Part shown: piece by piece, positions 25,756 to 32,000 of the stretch
How positions within the stretch are numbered: the stretch's first letter is position 1
Layout: the number at the start of each line of letters is the position of its first letter
Assembly: GCF_023822045.1 (NCBI RefSeq)
Contig: NZ_CP084712.1
Coordinates: forward strand, 2,790,001 to 2,854,000
Length of the DNA stretch: 64,000 bases
Source: Sphingopyxis sp. USTB-05
GTDB lineage: Bacteria > Pseudomonadota > Alphaproteobacteria > Sphingomonadales > Sphingomonadaceae
Reading direction: 5' to 3'
Made by a program: the position numbers and the translations under genes
The notes under the pieces: generated by a model
The model's input: the letters and a program-made list of their open reading frames with translations, nothing else
The model's database searches: none
Told to the model about the DNA's origin: nothing

Positions 25756-26424
25756 ATGAGCGAACATCGGCTGCGCATCGATCCCGCGGGCACACCCCGC
25801 GCCACCATCCTGATCGTCCCGCCGCTGTTCGAGGAAGCGAACCGCACGCGCCGCACGCTGGTGCTCGCGATGCGCGCGCTTGCGGCCGAGGGGTTTGCGG
25901 CCGTGCTTCCCGACCTGCCGGGACAGAATGAGAGCCTTGTTCCGCTGGAGCGGGTCGATCTGGTTGGCTGGAAGGATGCGGTTGCCCAGATTGCAGTGGC
26001 GATCGAAGGGCCGGTCATTATAGCCTCGGTCCGCGGCGGCGCGTTGGTCGATCATCAGGCGAAGGCAGAAGCATGGTGGCGCCTTGCCCCCATCGGCGGA
26101 GCGTCGCTGCTCCGTACGTTGATGCGCGCCCGCGTAGGCGCCGACCGAGAAGCCGGCGTGGCGTCTTCACTCGACAGCCTGCAGGAAGAAGCGAAAACCG
26201 CGTCGCTGTTGCTTGCCGGCAATCGCCTGTCATCCGCCATGATCGCGCAGCTCGGTGTCAGCGAGGCGCAGGCGGTGGCGCCTTTGCGCAGCGTCGGGCT
26301 CGGCGCCGACGGAATCGCGGGAACGCCGTTATGGCTGCGCGCCGAGCCCGATGAGGATGCTGCGATGGCGGCGGCGATCGCTGCCGACATTTCCATATGG
26401 AGCAAGACGTGCGGCATCAGCTAA
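25756..26424 (+). CDS. Exosortase A-associated hydrolase 2 (alpha/beta fold)
   Basis: A 222-aa alpha/beta-hydrolase-fold protein typical of this locus, with oxyanion region ILIVPPLFEEANRTRR and VLPDLPGQNES. At the position of the nucleophile elbow it reads VIIASVRGGALVDH rather than GxSxG, so the usual serine is displaced or absent; a nonstandard elbow is, as I recall, also seen in other members of this family. Its role is unknown; with its partner hydrolase it may release or edit acyl groups on the ACP. It starts 14 bases after the ACP gene and overlaps the next gene by 28 bases. Confidence 0.8.
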   Translation: MSEHRLRIDPAGTPRATILIVPPLFEEANRTRRTLVLAMRALAAEGFAAVLPDLPGQNESLVPLERVDLVGWKDAVAQIAVAIEGPVIIASVRGGALVDHQAKAEAWWRLAPIGGASLLRTLMRARVGADREAGVASSLDSLQEEAKTASLLLAGNRLSSAMIAQLGVSEAQAVAPLRSVGLGADGIAGTPLWLRAEPDEDAAMAAAIAADISIWSKTCGIS

Positions 26425-27203
26425 GCTTTAGCTGCAATGGCGCCAAGCTCGCCGCGACCCTTGACGAGGCGGCGGGAAGCACCGGCCTGTTGATCGTGTC
26501 GGGCGGCAACGAGATTCGTAGCGGCGCGCATCGCGGAATGGCGATGCTGGCAGCGCGGATCGCCGACGCGGGTTATCCGGTGTTCCGTTTCGACCGGCGC
26601 GGGATCGGCGATAGCGAGGGCACGAACGGCGGCTTCGAAAGCAGCGGCCCCGACATCGTCGCGGCGATTGGGACGTTCCGGGAGGCAGCGCCGCATGTGA
26701 CACGCATCGTCGGCTTCGGCAATTGCGATGCGGCAAGCGCGTTGTTGCTTCACCAGCCGCTGGCACTTGACGGGCTGATCGTCGCCAACCCATGGACATA
26801 TGACAACGACACGGACGAAGCCGAAGAACCTGCGCTGCCGCCGGCCTCGGCTATCCGCGCGCGGTATCTGGCGCGGCTGAAGGACCCCAAGAGCCTGTTC
26901 AGATTGCTCAAGGGCGAAGTCGATTTCCGGAAGCTGTTTCGTGGACTGTCGGCGCTCAAGACGCCATCGCCGCCTGCGGCACCCGACAGTCTTGCGGGGC
27001 GGATCGATAGCGCGATCTGCGCGGTCGGGTTGCCTGCGACGATCCTGCTAGCGACGGGCGACCGGACCGCGCAGGCCTTCATGGAGAATTGCCCGGCGGC
27101 GCTGGATCGCGTCCCTGTCGAGCGCCTCGCCAGCCCATCGCATAGCTTTGCGGGGGACGATGGGGAGTGGCTGGCGGCACATATTCTCGCAATATTGAAA
27201 TAG
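26397..27203 (+). CDS. Exosortase A-associated hydrolase 1 (alpha/beta fold)
   Basis: A 268-aa alpha/beta hydrolase with GLLIVSGGNEIRSGAHRG at the oxyanion region, VFRFDRRGIGDSEG, a nucleophile elbow GFGNCDAASALLL in which Cys replaces the common Ser, ATGDRTAQAF carrying the acid and SHSFAG the histidine near the C terminus. This pattern matches the exosortase A-associated hydrolase 1 family. It probably acts on a thioester or ester in the same pathway as the ACP and acyltransferase. It overlaps hydrolase 2 by 28 bases, so the ATG at 26397 is within the upstream gene, which suggests coupled translation. Confidence 0.85.
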   Translation: MEQDVRHQLSFSCNGAKLAATLDEAAGSTGLLIVSGGNEIRSGAHRGMAMLAARIADAGYPVFRFDRRGIGDSEGTNGGFESSGPDIVAAIGTFREAAPHVTRIVGFGNCDAASALLLHQPLALDGLIVANPWTYDNDTDEAEEPALPPASAIRARYLARLKDPKSLFRLLKGEVDFRKLFRGLSALKTPSPPAAPDSLAGRIDSAICAVGLPATILLATGDRTAQAFMENCPAALDRVPVERLASPSHSFAGDDGEWLAAHILAILK

Positions 27204-27225
27204 TCGTGTCGCCGTACGGGATGCC

Positions 27226-27553
27226 GATGTCGGTTTTGGGGTGGGGGGCTGCCGTTACCCTCTTTCGACATTGCCCGGCTGGATCGGGATCGGATCGGCG
27301 CAAGAGCCGCGCAATATTCCAAAGTTCAGGAAAGTTCAGCCCTATGCGCGCCCCGATTGGGAAGCCGCGGGGTGCCGGATGTGCGCGGCACGTCCGATCA
27401 TGGTCGTACCCGTAAGCCGGGCAGCGACAGCCTTTTTGTTCACCGAATGAAAGAGCCGGATGAAGGCTGGCACAGCCGGATAATGTAGGAAAGACCTATT
27501 TGAAGGCGATGTCGGCTTGGGGGTGGTGAGCGGACATCCCGTCCCCCACTTCC
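27226..27553 (+). repeat. Long repeat module L, copy B
   Basis: The inverted partner of copy A (7690-8010). It begins and ends with a near-direct repeat GATGTCGGTTTTGGGGTGG (27226-27244) and GATGTCGGCTTGGGGGTGG (27508-27526), with about 260 bases between, and runs directly into R1 copy b. The internal stretch has a small tandem repeat, AAAGTTCAGG-AAAGTTCAG. The entire gap 27204-27690 is filled by this module and R1; no gene is supported. Confidence 0.85.
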
Positions 27554-27642
27554 GTCATCCCGGGCTTGACCCGGGATCCCGCTTTTCGACGCATTCGCTG
27601 GCTTCGGCCTCAAGCGGGACCCCGGATCAAGTCCGGGGTGAC
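27554..27642. repeat. Palindromic repeat R1, copy b
   Basis: Same 89-bp palindrome as at 7597, in the opposite orientation relative to its flanking module on the plus strand: GTCATCCCGGGCTTGACCC at the left and GGACCCCGGATCAAGTC with CGGGGTGAC at the right. It continues into module L on its left side. Confidence 0.93.
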
Positions 27643-27690
27643 GAGGATGTGGAGGGCGGCTCCCGGTCGTTTGCTGACGCCGGTCGCGAC

Positions 27691-28656
27691 TTAGGCCGTC
27701 GCCATCGCGTGATATTCAGCCTCGGCCAAGAAGCGTTCCGCGTCGAGGGCGGCCATGCATCCCATGCCCGCGGCGGTTACCGCCTGGCGGTACACCTTGT
27801 CGGCGACGTCGCCCGCTGCGAAGACGCCGGGGATCGAGGTAAGCGAGGTACCCGGCGTGATCTGAAGATAGCCATCGTCGTCCAGCGGCAGCTTGCCCTT
27901 GAACAGTTCGGTCGACGGGCTGTGGCCGATCGCGACGAAGCCGCCGTCGGTTGGTTCATGGCTCGCCTCGCCAGTGACGGTGTCGATCAGGTCGACGCCG
28001 ACAAGGCCGGTCAGCCCTTCGCCCGCCACGAAACGCTCGACGCGCTTGTTCCACAGCGTCTTGATTTTCGGGTTCACCGCCAGCCGGTCCTGAAGGATCT
28101 TTTCAGCGCGAAGCGTATCGCGGCGGTGGATCAGGGTCACGTCGTCGCTGTGATTGGTTAGGTAAAGCGCCTCTTCAACCGCAGTATTGCCGCCGCCGAT
28201 CACCACAACCTTTTTGCCGCGATAGAAGAAGCCGTCGCAGGTCGCACATGCCGAGACACCCTTGCCGCCGAGTTCCTGCTCGCCCGGAACGCCGAGCCAT
28301 TTGGCCTGCGCGCCCGTCGCGATGACGAGCGTTTCGGCCATATAGACGTCGCCGCCGTCGCCCGTCAGCTTGAACGGACGGCGCGAGAAATCGACGTCGA
28401 CGATCGTATCCCAGATCATGCTGGTGCCGACATGCATCGCCTGCGCGGTCATCTGTTCCATCAGCCAGGGGCCCTGCACGACTTCGGCGAAGCCGGGGTA
28501 ATTTTCGACGTCGGTGGTGATCGTGAGCTGCCCGCCGGGCTGCAGCCCCTGAACAACGATCGGCATCATGCCCGCACGCGCCGCGTAAATAGCGGCCGAC
28601 AGGCCGGCGGGGCCGGAACCGAGGATGAGCATCTTGGTGTGGTGAACGCTGGGCAT
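27691..28656 (-). CDS. trxB: Thioredoxin-disulfide reductase
   Basis: A 321-aa flavoprotein. The FAD-binding motif ILGSGPAGLSAAIYAARAG is at residues 11-29, the redox-active pair is C137-A-T-C140 in SACATCDGFFYRG, the NADPH-binding motif VVIGGGNTAVEEAL follows, and PGVFAAGDVAD lies near the C terminus. It transfers electrons from NADPH to thioredoxin in the cytoplasm. The ATG at 28656 (MPSVHHTKMLILG) is preferred to the one at 28716, since the latter only adds an unrelated stretch. It stands alone on the minus strand, divergent from the methyltransferase gene. Confidence 0.97.
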   Translation of the reverse strand: MPSVHHTKMLILGSGPAGLSAAIYAARAGMMPIVVQGLQPGGQLTITTDVENYPGFAEVVQGPWLMEQMTAQAMHVGTSMIWDTIVDVDFSRRPFKLTGDGGDVYMAETLVIATGAQAKWLGVPGEQELGGKGVSACATCDGFFYRGKKVVVIGGGNTAVEEALYLTNHSDDVTLIHRRDTLRAEKILQDRLAVNPKIKTLWNKRVERFVAGEGLTGLVGVDLIDTVTGEASHEPTDGGFVAIGHSPSTELFKGKLPLDDDGYLQITPGTSLTSIPGVFAAGDVADKVYRQAVTAAGMGCMAALDAERFLAEAEYHAMATA

Positions 28657-28749
28657 GACGGTCTTTCTTGGGCTGTGCGGACACGCACAGATGGGTGTTG
28701 CCAACCGCGCTAGCAAGGGTCACCTTCCGCGCCAAGGGGAGACTGGCGA

Positions 28750-29373
28750 ATGGCAAGCTGGTGGGAACGTCATGGGGTGCCGCGACTGATCAAATGCGCC
28801 TGTTCGCAAGGGCAGATCATGAAGGTGCGCAGCAAGGTGGTGCCGCATGCGCGCGGCCATGTGCTCGAGCTCGGCTGCGGCGGTGGAATCAACATGGAAT
28901 TTTATCGACCGGGGCAGATCGAGAGCTTTAGCGGGCTCGATCCCTCGCCGGAGTTACTCACGATGAGCGTCGCGGCGGCGGCGGCGCGCGGGATCGACGC
29001 CGATATCCGCGAAGGTGTCGGCGAGGCGATGCCGTTCGAGAGCGCGGCGTTCGACACCGTCGTCACCACTTTCACTCTGTGCTCGGTGAGCGATCAGGCG
29101 GCGGTGCTGGGGGAAATCCGCCGTGTACTGAAGCCCGGTGGGACCGCGCTGTTCCTTGAGCATGGCGGCGCGCCCGATACCGGCGTCGCGACGTGGCAGC
29201 GGCGGATCGAGCCGGTGTGGAAGCGCATCGGCGGCAATTGCCACCTGACCCGCCCGATCAGCGATGCGTATGAAAAGGCTGGATTTTCGGTCGATCGACA
29301 AGGCGCCGACTATTTGCCCAAGACGCCGCGCCCATTCGGCTGGGTCGAATTTGGCGCGGCGCGCCTCGCCTAG
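28750..29373 (+). CDS. Class I SAM-dependent methyltransferase
   Basis: A 207-aa Rossmann-fold methyltransferase (Methyltransf_11 type). Motif I is VLELGCGGGINMEFY (residues 38-52), followed by FSGLDPSPELL with the acidic residue for SAM ribose, and AAFDTVVTTFTLCSVSDQ and VLKPGGTALFLEHG as motifs II and III. The conserved Cys pair near the start (KCACSQG) recalls the UbiE-related and METTL7-like group. Substrate is unknown. A good ribosome-binding site (GGGGAG) precedes the ATG. It is 15 bases from the caspase-like gene and probably cotranscribed with it. Confidence 0.85.
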   Translation: MASWWERHGVPRLIKCACSQGQIMKVRSKVVPHARGHVLELGCGGGINMEFYRPGQIESFSGLDPSPELLTMSVAAAAARGIDADIREGVGEAMPFESAAFDTVVTTFTLCSVSDQAAVLGEIRRVLKPGGTALFLEHGGAPDTGVATWQRRIEPVWKRIGGNCHLTRPISDAYEKAGFSVDRQGADYLPKTPRPFGWVEFGAARLA

Positions 29374-29388
29374 AGAAAGGATTGCGAG

Positions 29389-30693
29389 ATGATGCGATTC
29401 TGGCTTGTCACCCTCACCGCGGCGTTGTTTTTTGCGCCATCGGCCGCCGATGCGCGCAAGGTCGCGCTGATCATCGGCAATAGCGATTATGCGAACACCA
29501 GCCGGCTGGTGAACCCGACGAACGACATCAAGATCATCGCCGCGTCGGCGAAGCAGGCCGGATTCGACGACGTCACCGTCGCCGCGGACCTCGCGGTCAA
29601 CGATTTCCAGAAGGCGATGCGCGATTTCCGCGCCAAGGCCGACGGGGCGGAGGTCGCAATGGTCTATTATGCAGGGCACGGGATCGAGGCGCAGGGCAAG
29701 AACTGGCTGATCCCGACGGACGCGCAGCTCAAATCCGACCTCGACCTGCCCTATGAGGCGATCAACCTCGACCGGTTGATGGAGTCGGTTTCGGGGGCAC
29801 AGATTCGAATGGTCGTGCTCGATTCGTGCCGGAACAATCCGTTCGGGCGGTCGTGGCGATCGGGGACGCGCGCCGTGGTGAATGGCCTCGCGGGGGTCGA
29901 AGCCGACGATGTGCTGGTGATCTTTGCCGCGGCACCAGGACAGACCGCAGCCGATGGAACGAGCGGCAATTCGCCATTTGCAACTTCGCTCGCAAAGCGC
30001 CTGCCGCAGCCCGACATGCCCGTGCAGTTGCTGGGCGGGCTGATCCGCGACGATGTGCTGCAGGCGACCGCCGGCAGCCAGCGCCCATTTGTCAGCGCCA
30101 GCATTACGGGAACCCCCGTCTATCTGGTCCCGCGCACAGCGCCCGCTGGCGCGCCCCCGACTTCGGGCAACCGCTCTGCGCTAGAGGATCTGCTGTGGAA
30201 GGGCGCGGTAACAGAGAACAGCATCAGCGCCTTCAAAGCCTATCTCGCCGAATTTCCCTCGGGTAAATATGCGGCGCAGGCGGGCGAAAGCATGGCTCGG
30301 CTGAACGGAAATCCGGCCGCTGCAACCGTGATGGCGAGCGCGCCCATGACGAGGAAATATATCCTGTCGAACATCCGCATCGAGGCGGTGAAGCTGACCG
30401 GGCGGCTTGGCCTCGGCCTGCCCGACCAGCTTTTCCTGCGCTTCAACACCGGCGAACGTTTTCCCGAGGGTTCGCGCGAAATCTTTTCGATCAAGCGCGG
30501 CGAAAGCTGGGTCGTGGACCGGAATTTCGCGTTCGAACAGCCGGTGAGCTTCCAGCTCCGCGAATTCGACGACATCGGGGGCAGCGACAATATCGGGACG
30601 ATCGACCTTGGCGATGCGCCGGGGACCTTCACGAAAACGCTCGACGGCGACGCCAGCGATTATCGGGTGACCTATACGATGACGGTCGGCTGA
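29389..30693 (+). CDS. Secreted caspase-family (C14) protein
   Basis: A 434-aa protein with an N-terminal signal peptide (MMRFWLVTLTAALFFAPSAADA) and a caspase/metacaspase p20 domain. The catalytic dyad is His97 in VYYAGHGIEA and Cys147 in VVLDSCRNNPF; KVALIIGNSDYAN is the usual first strand. After about residue 260 follow a region resembling a Sel1/SPOR-type linker (LEDLLWKGAVTENSISAFKAYLAEFPSGKYA) and a C-terminal domain without known motifs. Bacterial caspase-like proteins of this type are exported to the periplasm, and their function is poorly known. It is 15 bases from the methyltransferase. A strong hairpin follows its stop. Confidence 0.85.
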   Translation: MMRFWLVTLTAALFFAPSAADARKVALIIGNSDYANTSRLVNPTNDIKIIAASAKQAGFDDVTVAADLAVNDFQKAMRDFRAKADGAEVAMVYYAGHGIEAQGKNWLIPTDAQLKSDLDLPYEAINLDRLMESVSGAQIRMVVLDSCRNNPFGRSWRSGTRAVVNGLAGVEADDVLVIFAAAPGQTAADGTSGNSPFATSLAKRLPQPDMPVQLLGGLIRDDVLQATAGSQRPFVSASITGTPVYLVPRTAPAGAPPTSGNRSALEDLLWKGAVTENSISAFKAYLAEFPSGKYAAQAGESMARLNGNPAAATVMASAPMTRKYILSNIRIEAVKLTGRLGLGLPDQLFLRFNTGERFPEGSREIFSIKRGESWVVDRNFAFEQPVSFQLREFDDIGGSDNIGTIDLGDAPGTFTKTLDGDASDYRVTYTMTVG

Positions 30694-30696
30694 TGG

Positions 30697-30757
30697 CCCT
30701 AAAGCGACAAAAGACACGGACGAACGCCTCCGGAATGTGTCCTTTGTTGCTTTAAGG
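30697..30757. terminator. Long hairpin after the caspase-like gene
   Basis: TAAAGCGACAAAAGACAC (30700-30717) is nearly complementary to GTGTCCTTTGTTGCTTTA (30737-30754), 16 of 18 pairs, with a 19-base loop. It begins right after the stop codon, so it may end transcription or protect the message; without a clear T-run after it, another repeat element is possible too. Confidence 0.5.
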
Positions 30758-30909
30758 CGATGGTAGGCACTGGACTTGAGGAGGCGCTCTGCCGGGCAAT
30801 CAGTGCGGTCATCCACGAGGATAGATCATCGCCCGATTTATTAGGAAAGCGGTTTTTTGTCGTGCGGGGTTCTGGCTGGTTTCGACCGATTGCGGACCTC
30901 TCTCCTTTC

Positions 30910-30998
30910 GTCACCCCGGACTTGACCCGGGGTCCCGCTTGAGGTCCAGGCCGGTCGATGCGCAAAGAAGCGGGATCCCGGGTCAAGCCCGGGATGAC
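30910..30998. repeat. Palindromic repeat R1, copy c
   Basis: Third copy of the 89-bp palindrome, without module L. It is followed after 26 bases by R2 copy b. The gap 30694-31152 therefore holds a hairpin, R1 and R2, and about 150 bases (30758-30909) in which I see nothing recognisable. Confidence 0.92.
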
Positions 30999-31024
30999 GA
31001 AGGTAGGAAAATGCCGATAGAGAT

Positions 31025-31112
31025 GTGCACCCCGGCGAAAGCCGGGGCCCAGAATTCCAACGCTGACTTTGCGCTTTTCCGCACTGGGCCCCGGCTTTCG
31101 CCGGGGTGCACA
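31025..31112. repeat. Palindromic repeat R2, copy b
   Basis: CACCCCGGCGAAAGCCGGGG with CCCAG on the left pairs with CTGGG and CCCCGGCTTTCGCCGGGGTG on the right. The GAAAGC/GCTTTC versus GAAGGC/GCCTTC difference from copy a at 7471 is matched on both arms, so the pairing is kept. Confidence 0.9.
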
Positions 31113-31152
31113 AAGGGCAGCTCACCACCCCAATGCAGCAGCAACCGCCAGC

Positions 31153-31881
31153 CTATTCCTTCTCGCCGACCTCGACGAGGCGATGCCCGACACTCACCCG
31201 CTCATCGAAGACGAAGCAACTGCCGTGCCAGCGGCTTTCCGCCTCGGGCACCTGTTCGAGATAGGCAAGAATGCCGCCCTTCAGATGGACGACATCCTCG
31301 ACGCCTTCGTGGCGGAGGAATGCGGTCGATTTTTCGCAGCGGATGCCCCCGGTGCAGAACATCGCGACACGCTTGCCCGCGAAGCGTTCTGCATTCGCGC
31401 GCCACCAGTCGGGGAAGTCGCCGAAGCTCTTCGTTTCGGGATCGATCGCGCCCGCGAAGCTGCCATAGCCAACCTCGAAGCCGTTGCGCGTATCGATGAG
31501 CACCGTATCGGGGTCGTCCACAAGCGCATTCCAGTTGGCGGGATCGACATAAGGAGCGGCCTCGCGCGCGGGGTCGAGCCCCGGCACTTTCATCGTGACG
31601 ATCTCTTTCTTCAAGCGCACCTTCATCCGCTGGAACGGCATATCGGCGGCGGTTGAATATTTGACGTCGAGTTCGGCGCAATCGGGCAAAGCGCGGATAT
31701 GATCGAGAACGGCCGCAATCCCGGCCTCGGTCCCCGCGATCGTGCCGTTGATCCCTTCGCGCGCAAGAAGCAGCGTCCCCTTCACGCCCTCTGCGGCGCA
31801 AAGGTCGATCAAGGGCTGACGCAGCGCGGCGGGCTCGTCGAACGACGCGAAGCGATATAGAGCGGCAACGGTGAAGGTCAT
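31153..31881 (-). CDS. trhO: tRNA uridine-34 hydroxylase TrhO (rhodanese family)
   Basis: A 242-aa protein with an N-terminal ferredoxin-like/acylphosphatase-type domain ([16 protein letters not shown], residues 35-50) and a C-terminal rhodanese domain. The active Cys176 lies in [14 protein letters not shown]. It matches the TrhO/YceA family, which performs oxygen-dependent hydroxylation of uridine 34 of certain tRNAs to ho5U. The ATG at 31881 gives the conserved start; seven further residues upstream do not fit. It is a stand-alone gene on the minus strand, just after the R2 repeat. Confidence 0.92.
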   Translation of the reverse strand: MTFTVAALYRFASFDEPAALRQPLIDLCAAEGVKGTLLLAREGINGTIAGTEAGIAAVLDHIRALPDCAELDVKYSTAADMPFQRMKVRLKKEIVTMKVPGLDPAREAAPYVDPANWNALVDDPDTVLIDTRNGFEVGYGSFAGAIDPETKSFGDFPDWWRANAERFAGKRVAMFCTGGIRCEKSTAFLRHEGVEDVVHLKGGILAYLEQVPEAESRWHGSCFVFDERVSVGHRLVEVGEKE

Positions 31882-31910
31882 AACGGCGGCCGCCTTAGAC
31901 AAAAGCTTTC

Positions 31911-31993
31911 GTCATTGCGAGCGGAGCGAAGCAATCCAGGGCGGCTTACACACGCGCTGGATTGCCGCGTCGCCTTCGGCTCCTCGCAATGAC
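31911..31993. repeat. Palindromic repeat R4
   Basis: An 83-bp inverted repeat, GTCATTGCGAGCGGAGCGAA then GCAATCCAG on the left and CTGGATTGC with GCCTTCGGCTCCTCGCAATGAC on the right. A single copy in this window, found between trhO and the GMC oxidoreductase. Similar repeats are widespread in bacterial genomes. Confidence 0.85.
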
Positions 31994-32000
31994 GCAGCTT

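Noticed and set aside
27241..27450. Conserved 69-codon frame inside module L as a real gene
   Set aside because: Most differences between the two copies change amino acids; listed as a repeat and discussed as a finding.
30760..30942. Short frame starting ATGGTAGGC in the gap after the caspase-like gene
   Set aside because: It runs into the R1 palindrome, has no ribosome-binding site worth the name and no family features.
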